From Linnemannia elongata (Eukaryota > Mortierellomycota > Mortierellomycetes > Mortierellales > Mortierellaceae): a DNA stretch of 64,000 nucleotides. Below are positions 24,168-33,797 of this stretch, one piece after another; the stretch's first letter is position 1, and each line of letters opens with the position of its first letter. The position numbers were made by a program, and so were the translations under genes. The notes under the pieces were generated by a model. The model was not told the origin of the DNA. It made no database searches and saw nothing but the letters and a program-made list of their open reading frames with translations. Location: NCBI GenBank assembly GCA_036320915.1, contig JAXBDG010000001.1, forward strand, positions 620,001 to 684,000, given 5' to 3'.

Positions 24168-24569
24168 TTTTGATCAACACTTTTGATGGCGTTGCTCTGA
24201 ACTTCATCAATTTTTCGGTTACGCTTACGGCAATCGGACGCCAGGATGACGCGCTAGGTCGCGCGCTGCGTCATATCAGTGATGGACGCTTCTGACTGGA
24301 CTAGTTAATCGAGATGTGAAAATACATATGTCACTCACGCAAAACCCTTCCTTCGGCTTCCTTTATTTTCTGCTAGTCTCTCTTTCTCTTCTTTCTTGTC
24401 GTTCTCTCTCCACCCCCTTCGCCTATCTACACAACACATCAACCTTTCCATACATCCATCTCAACATCACACACTATCTACTTTCACAAACACACACATC
24501 AGACACCAACACAAACGCAACAACACAACAGAAACAACCGTGCTCTCCTACGCCACTTTTCTCACGCTG

Positions 24570-26756
24570 ATGGTAGAGATACGCCAGCACAAGGCATCCG
24601 ATAACAACGACACAAACCACACAACCAACAAGCGTTCGACTATCCTCGACGCAGAAAAAGAGTTCTATAACGAGGTTAGCGCTTCCCAGGGCCATCAGGG
24701 TAACCCCATCACCAGCATCATCGAGGACGAGCTTGACCTTGATATTGAAGAAGACATCGACAAGAAGCTCGAAGACGAGGACCACGAAGACGAGATCAGA
24801 GAACTCGGAAGGACTTTGACAGCAGACAAACTTCGAGGACGTACCGACAAGAACAAGATGGCAGGTGGAAACAAGTCCGGTGGAGGGCAGCGAGAGGTTC
24901 AAGCCGGAGGTGGGCGTCGTCGCGGTACTGGAACTGGAGGTGATCTTGCCTCTACCGCGGCCGCTGAGGATAAGAACCCGAACAGAGACTATAACGTCAA
25001 CAAAGACCGTGTCGACCGTGACGATGACGATGGTGAGGAGGCGGTGGTGGGAGAAGAGACTACCCACGACAAGCGCAGCCGTGCTGGTCACACGGGAGCG
25101 AGCGCCAAGGTTGGATACGTCGACTCAGCGACTGCTATGACTCGAGCTAAATTCAAGTTTGAGGGTCCCGAGGGATCTAACCCCTTTGCTGAAGGTCCTC
25201 CTCCACCTACATCCGCACCTAATACACCCACACCTGAGCAGCTCGAGAAGGACGACGAGGGTAACCTCAAGTACCGACTAGGATCTAATCTCTGGAAGAA
25301 GATCTACTTGTTGTTCTACCCTTCGGAGTTGGGCGTCTTGGCGTCGGTCAACAAGGAGTGGCGGTCTCGGGTCTATCATCTCCCTGTCTGGCAAAAGATC
25401 TGTGAGGTTGCTGGTTTGTCCGTGCCTGCCAGCGAGCTCGAGGCACTTGGCTACGAGAAGCCCAACTACTACCGGTTGGCCCACGAAAACTCAGATATGA
25501 TCTGTGAGCAGTGTTACAAGATGACGCGCCCTGCTGGTTCCTTCCGTGCTCTACCCGTTGTGGTTACGGACGCCACTGTCCCTTGTGTGATCCTCATGTG
25601 TCGCGACTGCCGTGTCGACTACTATATCGACTACCCTGAACCTGTTCCCGACGACGTGGGTGCTTACAAGGCCGGCGAGTATACCGTGACACCCCGGATG
25701 ACCAAGGGCGATGCCATGAAGACTTATCTCTTAAGCGACTTGGACGTCATGTCGCTTCCCTACGAGATTGGTCGCAACCCGTACTTTGGATCTAACTCGC
25801 CCATGTACCTGTTCGAAGAGCAACACATCCTCCGTTTGGCCCGTCAAGTTCACGGGGGTGATATTGGTATTGCTGCTGCTCGCTCCGATTCAGAGTATGC
25901 TGGCCGCAAAATCCCCGAGCCTCATGACGATATCATCAAGCACCGCCGCAACTTGTTGCGATCCATGTTACACGACAAGGAGCTCCACTTGCCTGAAAAT
26001 GCAGCGATCTGCAACATCTACATCGAGACCGGTCTAGGTGACCCCCTGGAGGTTGTTCAAGAATTGGAGGTCGTCGATTGGTTCCATCGCTGCACCTCGT
26101 ACGACCCAAGCCTCGACAAGGCCCACCTGCAGCAGGTCAAGCGGCGCCCACGAATCAACCGCCATCGCAAAACGCTCCCCGAGGGCGAGACCCTTATGAG
26201 CGCCAACTCTGGCGGCGTGGCTGTCCAATCGATCCAAGACGAGGTTATGACGGAGGAAGATGAGGAAGAAGACGACCACCACAAAATGGCAGCCCTGGAC
26301 GACTGGCTGACCCACCGACTAGAGCAAGGCCAGTACCGGAGCTACAAACTCGACCCTGAAGGGCCCGAGCGACCTCCGAAGGTGCTCTGGACCATGCTGG
26401 ACAAAATCGACATGCCCCACAAGATGCTCGAGTTCGCGGCCGAGAAGGTCTATCGGGCTCTGGAAAAGAAGAAGCACGAAATCAAGCGCGAGGGTGATTT
26501 GGACAAATTCACCAAGTCCAAGGCCCAAGTCCGTGACCTGGTCGACGCGTTCGAGTCCGGCCGTGGCTCTGCTAGCCGTTCCTCTGAGCTCTCGCGTCAA
26601 AAGCGACGCAAGACTGAAAAGTCGGATGGTGAGGAGGGTGATCAAGGAAAGGAAGCCCCCAAGCTCTCGACGATCATGGAGCATGATCTGGGATCGGACT
26701 GGCACTCTCAGGTTGTCCAGCGGGCCAAGGAGCTGGCCCAGTCTTGTCTTTTTTGA
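24570..26756 (+). CDS. F-box-like protein with paired CxxC motifs
   Basis: A single frame of 728 residues from MVEIRQHKAS. An upstream in-frame ATG at 24396 would add 58 His/Thr-rich residues that look like leader. The first ~200 residues are charged and low in complexity (acidic run IEDELDLDIEEDIDKKLED, then Gly/Arg-rich). At about residues 230-285 lies an F-box-like helix bundle: LWKKIYLLFYPSELGVLASV, NKEWRSRVYHLPVWQKIC. Then come CEQC (about 312-315) and CRDC (about 345-348), which could form a zinc-binding knot. The middle part is globular, with an acidic MTEEDEEEDD stretch. The C-terminus is basic (SRQKRRKTEKS) and may hold a nuclear signal. F-box proteins bring substrates to SCF ubiquitin ligases; substrate and exact family are not known. 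No introns. Confidence 0.78.
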   Translation: MVEIRQHKASDNNDTNHTTNKRSTILDAEKEFYNEVSASQGHQGNPITSIIEDELDLDIEEDIDKKLEDEDHEDEIRELGRTLTADKLRGRTDKNKMAGGNKSGGGQREVQAGGGRRRGTGTGGDLASTAAAEDKNPNRDYNVNKDRVDRDDDDGEEAVVGEETTHDKRSRAGHTGASAKVGYVDSATAMTRAKFKFEGPEGSNPFAEGPPPPTSAPNTPTPEQLEKDDEGNLKYRLGSNLWKKIYLLFYPSELGVLASVNKEWRSRVYHLPVWQKICEVAGLSVPASELEALGYEKPNYYRLAHENSDMICEQCYKMTRPAGSFRALPVVVTDATVPCVILMCRDCRVDYYIDYPEPVPDDVGAYKAGEYTVTPRMTKGDAMKTYLLSDLDVMSLPYEIGRNPYFGSNSPMYLFEEQHILRLARQVHGGDIGIAAARSDSEYAGRKIPEPHDDIIKHRRNLLRSMLHDKELHLPENAAICNIYIETGLGDPLEVVQELEVVDWFHRCTSYDPSLDKAHLQQVKRRPRINRHRKTLPEGETLMSANSGGVAVQSIQDEVMTEEDEEEDDHHKMAALDDWLTHRLEQGQYRSYKLDPEGPERPPKVLWTMLDKIDMPHKMLEFAAEKVYRALEKKKHEIKREGDLDKFTKSKAQVRDLVDAFESGRGSASRSSELSRQKRRKTEKSDGEEGDQGKEAPKLSTIMEHDLGSDWHSQVVQRAKELAQSCLF

Positions 26757-26888
26757 AGGCTCTTGGAATCTTTTGCACCCTTGCTCCTTTAATTTCTTTT
26801 CTCTTTTTTTGTTAACCCATACGCTGCATTTTTGCATTCACACACCCCTCTTCCTAAATGACTTTCGGATGCAGCACGCACACTCACA

Positions 26889-26907
26889 ACACACACACAC
26901 ACACACA
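26889..26907. repeat. AC dinucleotide microsatellite
   Basis: About nine AC units just downstream of the F-box-like gene. Confidence 0.85.
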
Positions 26908-27119
26908 AACTCATTGCATTAGGCCTTCATAGCTATCACTTCACGTATTGCAAATAATAAATATCGCATCCTGCAATCAAAAAGAAGCAAACGTTCATAT
27001 TGAATCAAAACGAGAAGGCAACTTAATTATTCATTTTTGTTTTCTGGCAAAGTGGGGGTTGGACTATGCACTAAGGACATTTTTCTTTTCATTCCCAGAC
27101 CCTCGACAATGGGCACAAT

Positions 27120-27205
27120 TGTCCTCTTGCACAAACCAAACCATACCCCATGTCTCATCAAACTGGCTAGCCACGCCTTAACCGCTCGGCCATATTCATA
27201 TTGAC
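27120..27205 (-). pseudogene. Decayed tRNA-Ser copy
   Basis: Read on the minus strand from 27205, the 5' flank and 5' half match the intact tRNA-Ser(CGA) at 33798. Shared pieces are the flank word CCATCAAGA, the acceptor-strand GTCAATATG, and the D-arm GGCCGAGCGGTTAAGGCGTG in full. A 6-base insertion (GAATAT) separates acceptor and D-arm. The anticodon region is expanded and altered, ACATGGGG of the variable arm is still visible, and no T-arm (GGTTCAAATCC) remains. It therefore cannot fold as a tRNA. Conservation of the 5' flank points to segmental duplication rather than reverse transcription of a mature tRNA. Confidence 0.7.
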
Positions 27206-29371
27206 ATCGTCTTGATGGACTCTTGTTTCTCGAATCGATCTTTGAACACCAATAAGTCTTATGGGTCCTATTGGGAGGCATGTGGCACTTGACGGCTGAA
27301 AAAAATTGGCAGCAAAAAAAACCCCTTTGGCAAACAAAACGATAATGAAGAGAAAAAAGAAGAGCGATGAAAAGGACACCAATGAGGGAGCAAACACGGT
27401 ATATGAAAAGTTGAATACAGAGAGTATATAAATGTCAAAGATAACGACATGAGAAGAAAAAGGTGAGAAAAAGAGGGAAGTACTGGTAAAAAAGAAAAGA
27501 AAAGGAGCCGAGTCATCCATTCGTATTTACTTCCCCTCCTTCACATCCGTCAATGTGTGCGCCCCCCTTTATCATCGTGTATTCCAGAAAACAAAAAAAA
27601 AGCAAAAAAGATGTGGTCCTGACATTCGCATCGATACCCTCTCGGCACTTCACCCTCCTCTTTTTCAGACCCTTTTGATGAAAATTCTTTGTCTAATTAA
27701 CAACAACATCAATCCTTAATAAAGTTCGTATCGCGTCCTTGAGTCCGCCAAGCGCCACTCAAACCACACTGTTCTCGTGGACTTTCCACAAAAAGGTCGT
27801 GAGGTAGGTGCCCCACCTAACAAGAGAGGTAGGGCAAAAGCAAAAGAAAAGAAGGCATATAATTTGTTAGTAAATATGTTGTAAGCACCATGGCAAATCT
27901 ACCATCGCCTTAGCTCTTTCTCGCCCACTGTTCACACAGAGATGAGCTTTTGGATAGCCAGCAGGCAAACACATTTCGGCTGGACCCACAGCCTCATGAC
28001 CTTCAGCCCTGGCCAACACTATCCTACGCAACCCACAGAAGCCGAGACCATCTTTTTGCACAGCACAAGCGTCCGATGAGTTGACCACTGTTAACCAGGA
28101 AAAAGAGATATACAAATACTATTGGTTGTGCAGTAGGGAAAGGTAGAACAAGGTAGACCAAGCTCAAAACTCTTTTGAAGCCTACAATTAGGCAAGAGAG
28201 CGTCCAGCGGCCATCATGTCACAAAACAAGACATACGACTCTCCCAAAAGACCCAATGAAAATCCCAGCAACGATATTGTTAACGAGAGGCGTGCCCAAG
28301 GCCTACATTACAGAGACCAGTACAGGTATGCTTTTCGTTGAGGGAAGTCCACCTGTTTTGCATCCGTTTCGTCCTACCCCAAGCCTTTCCCGGACACCAG
28401 TCGTCGACACCAAAGACCCTCCTGAGCATGTGTCACCTCGAGTGAACAATGGTAACCTTCAAACCAGAAACCCCAAAGCGGAAGAGGAAAAGGATTATCT
28501 ATGATAATATGTGCTGATGGCACTTATTGGCTCCTTGAGCTTGATGGCTTCGATGGAAAGGGTAAGTGGCAGCCCCACGCGTTTTCCATGCTCTATTTCC
28601 ACTGCCTCCTCAGCCACTCGTGCTCCTGCTTCTTGGTCTTGAGTTGAACTCGCTAATTCTATGTTCGTTAAAAAGGATGCAGGAAAACGTTAGCTGATGT
28701 CACCAGTCCGTGTCAAGCTGAATGAATGCAGTAGAAAACGAAACGAGACGACTGGAATGTCTTGATGCAGGCACCAAAGGAGGATGTGGGTAGAGAGGGG
28801 AGTGTGTCAAAGGTAATGACAGCAGCAAGTGCGTGTCGTGAGGACATGAGGGGCTGTTATGGATTACAGAGAGGTTGTTGGTGAAAGGGATTGAAAGAAG
28901 TGTTGACGTGATTGTGAGGGGAAGAGGAGTAAGTTCTTACCTCTTGGGTTCATAGAGGGAGAGGGAGGGAAGGGGAGAGGGAAGTGGAGAGGCATGGTAG
29001 GGAGGAAAGAAGGGACAAATGAAAATCGGCTGTCTGGTCTGTTTAAAAAGTTATGCGAAGACAGAGAGGACAGGCGATGACCAAAGTACAAACGTGGAAG
29101 AGAAGGGAGTGGAGAAAGCAAGGCGACATGCTTTGCTGTAAACGGAAGTCATAGTTAACAATACACTATTTTTGCCCATCATCTGTTCAAAACCCTCACT
29201 CATAACGGTCAAAGGCCCCAATTCTTATGAGCCTGGGCGAAGTCGTAAAGCAACAGCAGAGTCAAAACATAATGATCAAGGATGGAAGATGGCACTTCTT
29301 GCCAGGTCAATACCCCGATAGATAAGCGAAGGCAACTCACCATGCGTTTTTGAACAACTTGATTTATTGTA
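27206..29371. other. Intergenic accessory region with coding-like fragments
   Basis: No intact gene is recognised. Between about 28175 and 28575 several short frames look coding (MSQNKTYDSPKRPNENP at 28216; MVTFKPETPKRKRKR at 28449; ADGTYWLLELDGFDGKG ending at a GTAAGT near 28562) but they sit in different frames with stops between them. This could be a decayed gene. The remainder is simple intergenic sequence. Confidence 0.35.
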
Positions 29372-29457
29372 CACTCCTTTTTGCGAAATAGTCCACTTTT
29401 CATAGTAAATGTGAGCCATTTCGACTGAATTGAAAATATTAAGGGTGTTATTCATTT
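29372..29457 (+). repeat. 5' terminal inverted repeat of the pogo-like element
   Basis: 86 bases, an exact reverse complement of 31546-31631. Identity ends sharply at 29458, where the two copies first differ. Confidence 0.96.
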
Positions 29458-29547
29458 CCGTAACGCCTTATTTCCCTGCAATATTGACGCTCATAACTAC
29501 ATCGAAAGCATGTCATCCTTACTTTTCACTCCTCTCTCGCTTCCAAT

Positions 29548-31502
29548 ATGGTAAAAAACAGACCCCACACTCGTTTCCGAGGCCCTCCCTTCGTGGACAT
29601 CACTTCTGTGGTAAACCAGCTCCAGAACGGAGCCTCAACACAAACAGAGGAAGCGGACGCGTTGCACTACCAAGCACTGTTGTGTGCAGCGCGGGCTCGC
29701 AACAACAAGATTGTCAAAAGCCGACCTCAACAGCCTCAGCGGCCTCAACAACCCCGACAACCCCGACAACATCGACAACATCGACAACCTGCCTATCCAA
29801 AAGCCCACAGGGGGGAAGGATTTCCTCTAAGGCGTCGAATGGAATTGGTTGAGATCTTCCGTTATCTTAAGGAGAGCGCCGACACGAATGTTACGGCAAG
29901 CAATTTTCATCAGTTTGTGCGCTTCCCCGTCCCACGGCATTCAATCGTAAAATGGGACAAGGAGTTCGACAAGATCCAATTCGATGTAGCACATGGCCGA
30001 GGCGATAAATGTACACTCTCCAGCAGCCCAGTCGACCTTATACGACACATCATGGACAAGACTGTCCTTGAGTGGCTACTGGAGGTTCGGAAGAGTAATG
30101 GAATTGTCAGTGGTCTTCGGCTCCAGGCCGCTGCCGAATCCGTTCTTCACATTCTAATGGACGACATTCTCGCCTTCGATGAAATCCCTTTTGGCCGTCC
30201 AATCTCTTTTACATCATCGTGGCGTTCAAGAATGACTCAGGAGTACAGTGTCGCCTACTGCGGTCTCAAAGGAGAAGCGGGATCTGTCGACAAGGACGCT
30301 ATTGCAGAAAGGATGAACGAGATTCGTAACATATGCTCCGACTATGAGCTTGACGACATCTACAACTGCGATGAGACTGGCATGTACCTCAAGGAGCTCT
30401 CCACTCACTCGTACACTACGCAGGAGTTGATTAGTGGCGCCAAACCAGAGCGGGGGGAAGCTCGCGTTTCGATTCTTTTTTGTGTCAACGCCTCAGGATC
30501 TTCGCTTGCCCGAGCAAGAACGGTAGAGGCTTTGAGGCTGCAAGTCATTGGTAAGGATATAAAAACGTCTTGCTTTTGTATCAATATAAAGTAATAAGAA
30601 ATGAATTTAATAATCATGTCTGCTTGCTTAACACTCTAGCCGAGCACCTTGCTCGAGGTATCCATGTGTTACCTGAGGTTCCTATTACCTCCATGAGACA
30701 CGGAAATGGATACATGACCCTGGGTCTTTTCAAGCAATGGCTTCATTTGCTCGACGACAGCCTCATTAACAGAAGCCTTCTGCTCATTGACTCGTGTGGA
30801 GCACACGGAAAGCCTAAAGCTAACATCCAGGACCCGCTTGCAGAAGAGACATGGAAACATCTTCGGATTGAGCGCCTGCCACCCCATTCAACAGCCGTTA
30901 CCCAACCTTTGGACGCAGGAATAATCAGCTCATTCAAACGACACTATCTCGAGATGCTCAGCAACAAATCAATTGCAAAGGAGTATGCCACTGGCGAGAA
31001 AATCACCAATGGTGAGGCATGGTCACTTATTCCGTACGCGTGGTCGCATGTCACGGCCTTGACTGTGAGGCATTGTTTCTGCAAAGCGGGCGTTCTTTCA
31101 CAGGCGCAAGTTGACAAGCTGGAGCAGGAATCAATATATCTGGAAGAGCAACCACCACTGTATCCTCCCGTGACGGACGCGGATGCAAGTCAAGCCAGGC
31201 GACGTTATGTACGATTGATTGCTTCGGTCATGGACGGAGACAAGATTCAGTTTTCCCTCGACAAGAACCAAAAGGACGCACAGGATATGGCAGAGGAGAT
31301 CAGACAGAAGGTGCGCAACAAGATCGCCAAGAGGTACGGCTCGCGAGACAGAAGTTCTTCCGTTGAGGCTGAGGTTGTTAAATTGTTCCAGTCTACGTAT
31401 GAAGGAGACAACTGGGCGACTAGGACGGTCCAGATGCTTAGGGACAAGAGTGCGGACCGCCGAAAAGCAGCACGCCTCTTGATACGAACGTTTGAGGAAT
31501 AG
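29548..31502 (+). CDS. DDE_1 (pogo/Tigger/CENP-B-type) transposase
   Basis: Exons 29548-30550 and 30640-31502 are joined by an 89-base GTAAGG...CTAG intron and give 621 residues. The enzyme would bind the terminal repeats and cut and paste the element. An N-terminal region with a Gln/Pro/Arg tandem tract (about residues 58-80) precedes a helical DNA-binding-like part (MELVEIFRYLKES, then RHSIVKWDKEFDKI). Catalytic motifs are YNCDETGMYL (Asp 275), LLLIDSCGAHGK (Asp 385) and HSTAVTQPLDAGI (Asp 426). The strand between them carries VSILFCVNASGS and LPEVPITSMRHGNGYMT. Spacing between the second and third Asp is 40 residues, longer than the roughly 30-36 usual for pogo. No frameshift or premature stop once the intron is removed. 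Joining in frame at the conserved LQVIG supports the intron. Confidence 0.92.
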
Positions 31503-31545
31503 AAGTAATACCGAGAACGCGATCCTTTAAATCCTTGCAGAAATA

Positions 31546-31631
31546 AAATGAATAACACCCTTAATATTTTCAATTCAGTCGAAATGGCTCACATTTACTA
31601 TGAAAAGTGGACTATTTCGCAAAAAGGAGTG
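31546..31631 (-). repeat. 3' terminal inverted repeat of the pogo-like element
   Basis: Exact inverted copy of 29372-29457, followed by TA at 31632-31633. Confidence 0.96.
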
Positions 31632-31669
31632 TAGTTGAGATTTGAGAAGAGAAGGAGGATGGCGAAGAC

Positions 31670-32392
31670 CTATTTTTTGTATCCCTTATTGCAGATTATA
31701 TCTCGTTTCACTCGACGGCCCCACTCCTTACTCCAGGGCGAAAAACAGTACTCGATGGTGATATACTCGAGGATCCTGTTGCTCTCTCTATGGACAGGAT
31801 CAAAGAAGGTGATATGGCAGCACACAAGACCCACCGATTTGCTCACAGGCTCCAGAAGAGTACTTGCCTCTGGCTTGATAAAATTGAGAATAAGGTCCAG
31901 CGTTTCCACAGAACGGGCATTGGGATAGATGCTGAGTTTGCCATTGATATAGTGATCAAGGAGCTGGTGAAGCAACATTGCCTGGCAGCGAACAGAGTCT
32001 ATGACATCCGGGTAGTCTTTGAGATGATGGTCCAGGTGCTGGTCGTCGATTGGGACTAGGGACCGTTCTGGGTCGGCATGTCGATGAAGGGTCAACTGTT
32101 CAGGGTCATCAAGTGGGCGAGAGCAGTCAAGGGTTCCGAGAGTAAGGCAGACTGCGCGACCAAGATAACCGTCCGAGCTACCGAAAGGGATGGGACCAGA
32201 GACCTCTATAAAATGCTGCTCAACCATGTCGTGCTTGTGCTCAAAGGAGGTTGGGGGCGTGTCGTTATCCATGAGCTGAGTGGTTGAGGGATTTGGATGG
32301 TCATTTGTTTTTGAGTCGAATGAAGAAACCGGTACGTGGTCATTCTCGTTGCGGGCAGCAACATAGTTTCGATAGTGACGCTGGCTGGCCAT
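31670..32392 (-). CDS. Hypothetical protein, 240 residues
   Basis: Not recognised. An open frame with mixed, globular-looking composition: after an Asn/Thr/Asp-rich N-terminus it reads EVSGPIPFGSSDGYLGRAV, then QAMLLHQLLDHYINGKLSIY, ETLDLILNFIKPEAS and ITIEYCFSPWSKEWGRRV, ending KGYKK. No signal peptide or membrane segment, and no intron is needed. The stop lies 38 bases from the transposon's 3' end, so the element occupies what would be its 3' untranslated region or terminator. Could be a lineage-specific gene; expression is unknown. Confidence 0.5.
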   Translation of the reverse strand: MASQRHYRNYVAARNENDHVPVSSFDSKTNDHPNPSTTQLMDNDTPPTSFEHKHDMVEQHFIEVSGPIPFGSSDGYLGRAVCLTLGTLDCSRPLDDPEQLTLHRHADPERSLVPIDDQHLDHHLKDYPDVIDSVRCQAMLLHQLLDHYINGKLSIYPNARSVETLDLILNFIKPEASTLLEPVSKSVGLVCCHITFFDPVHRESNRILEYITIEYCFSPWSKEWGRRVKRDIICNKGYKK

Positions 32393-33237
32393 GTTGTGTT
32401 GTTATGAAGGTTGGGTTGTGAATGATGAGTTGGAGGAGAAGATGTGAACAAGACTGTGAGGTTGTGTGAAGTGAATGGTTGAATGTTACGATTTGAAGAG
32501 TGAGTGAGGGAAAATAAAGGGTTATGGGAGAAAAGAGCGATGTAACTACTATCGAAAAAATCGACAAAAATAACTGCGTATTTATCGAGATGGCGAAGCA
32601 GATGTCAGTCGAAGAGGGGCTACCGAAGAAATGGTGTGTGCGATGAGTTCGTCAATTCACAATTGATTCCAATACTTCATCTAATTAGCATCAATCCAGA
32701 GGTAATCATTGCGAAGAAAATACCTTTGATGACCTTCGCCCCTCGTCAGCCATTGGGTCTGCACCTCTCTTTCTTGTTGACTCTTATTCCTGCTTTTCGT
32801 TACTTTTTCCTAGCTCCCCAGATATACAATAATGAACCTTCATCGCCTTCTTTGAAATGAGTCCTCAGTGCATACATTGTGGATGTGAAGGAAAAAAAAT
32901 GACAAACGCCAGGACCAACAAACAGTTACATTCACTCACCTGCCTTTACAAGCCATTCATAAACTTCTCTCTTTTCTTTTTTTCTCGCAGTTTTCTTGCC
33001 ATTTCCCTATCCCTGACATTCATATACCGTCTTTCTTCAACTTTTCATACCATTTTGCTTTTTTTTTTTACACAATTTTATTTCTCTGACAAACAGAACA
33101 AAGGAGGCATTTGGAAGTAAAGGGGACTACAGACCAAACTCTTCAGTGAACCATCCGTCAGTCACAGTCCGGTCCGGGACCTGGCTCTGCGCAACAATTG
33201 TCGCTGCTCCTCACAGCAATAACGGAAGAAAATAAAA
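32393..33237. other. Intergenic
   Basis: Promoter side of the 240-residue orphan, then T-rich sequence. The part nearest 33237 may be the 3' tail of the retroelement remnant, but no poly(A)-type tail is clear. No gene seen. Confidence 0.4.
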
Positions 33238-33705
33238 CTAGATACGAATGAAAGGGATTCTTCCCATCCTCTCCATCAATGTTAACCTCCTCCTTCCCAA
33301 CAAGCTGTCTAACAGCCGTTCATCAGCTGCTCGTGGATTCTTGGTCGCTCCAGGGCATGTCCGATCCTCATGTGTGGCTAGCGAAGCGCCACACGGGCAG
33401 AAACCATCGTGCGTGATGTAACCATATCCTTGACTCCAGTCACCACGAGGACCTGTGTATTTGGATGTCTTGTCCTTCACAGAGATGCCCTGGGTCTGCT
33501 CCCACTCGATAGTCGCGGAGCATCGGGGTTTCCAGATCCGCTCTGAGGCCTGCGTCTCCAGGTAGCCAACAAATTTGTGGAGGACCGTCTTGGCGATGGA
33601 CTGTGGGGTTCTGAAGACCGCGCACCATTCAGTCAACATGCTCTTTGGGGTGATGCCGCGGAGTAGGTCCGATTTTTTTTTCTGCCACCTTTTTTTTGCC
33701 ACCAA
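33238..33705 (-). pseudogene. C-terminal remnant of a probable non-LTR retrotransposon ORF
   Basis: A 155-residue open frame whose middle and end resemble the tail of LINE-type ORF2 proteins. WKPRCSATIEWEQTQGIS, then PRGDWSQGYGYITHDG, are followed by a Cys-His cluster CPCG-x5-H-x4-C (FCPCGASLATHEDRTC) and a basic end (ADERLLDSLLGRRRLTLM). No reverse transcriptase or endonuclease motifs lie upstream, since only 92 bases separate it from the tRNA-Ser gene, so the copy is 5'-truncated. The short start segment MVAKKRWQKKKS is probably fortuitous. It could instead be a small host gene; assignment is inference from the Cys-His tail and context. Confidence 0.5.
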
Positions 33706-33797
33706 TTTTCATCCGAGAGATGTCACGTGCTGCCGTAACTATTTCCGCAATCATGGTATTCAAAAGTTCTCTTGAGAAGCGGGAATCCATCAAGAAA

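Larger units (their letters stand above)
18318..24569. other. 6.25-kb gene-poor stretch
   Basis: I see no open frame with protein-like composition, no family motif, and no tRNA box A/box B pair on either strand. The longest frames (for example 22526-22101 minus, 23133-23633 plus, 23861-24295 plus) lack start context, homology cues or splice partners. The stretch is rich in T, CT and CATC-type simple sequence. The proximal ~450 bases are presumably the expansin-like promoter; the distal ~700 bases are presumably the promoter and leader of the F-box-like gene. Long non-coding RNA cannot be excluded. Confidence 0.5.
29372..31631 (+). mobile_element. Complete pogo/Tigger-like (DDE_1) DNA transposon
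   Basis: 2260-base element bounded by perfect 86-base terminal inverted repeats starting CACTCCTTTTTGCGAAATAG and flanked by TA on both sides (29370-29371 and 31632-31633). TA is the target-site duplication of the Tc1/mariner-pogo superfamily. It encodes one transposase gene with a single intron and no disabling stop, so it looks autonomous. Identity of the two repeats over their whole length implies recent insertion or strong constraint. It lies 36 bases beyond the stop codon of the neighbouring orphan gene. The family call rests on the TA duplication plus DDE motifs in the protein. Confidence 0.95.

Noticed and set aside
23861..24295. 144-codon plus-strand frame before the F-box-like gene
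   Set aside because: Its second half looks mildly protein-like, but there is no family motif and it overlaps the presumed promoter with MCB boxes; not enough to call.
24396..24569. 58-residue N-terminal extension of the F-box-like protein
   Set aside because: His/Thr-rich, pyrimidine-leader composition; the ATG at 24570 begins protein-like sequence.
30570..30639. Second transposase half as an independent gene starting at 30570
   Set aside because: The 30551-30639 intron joins it in frame to the first half across a conserved transposase region.
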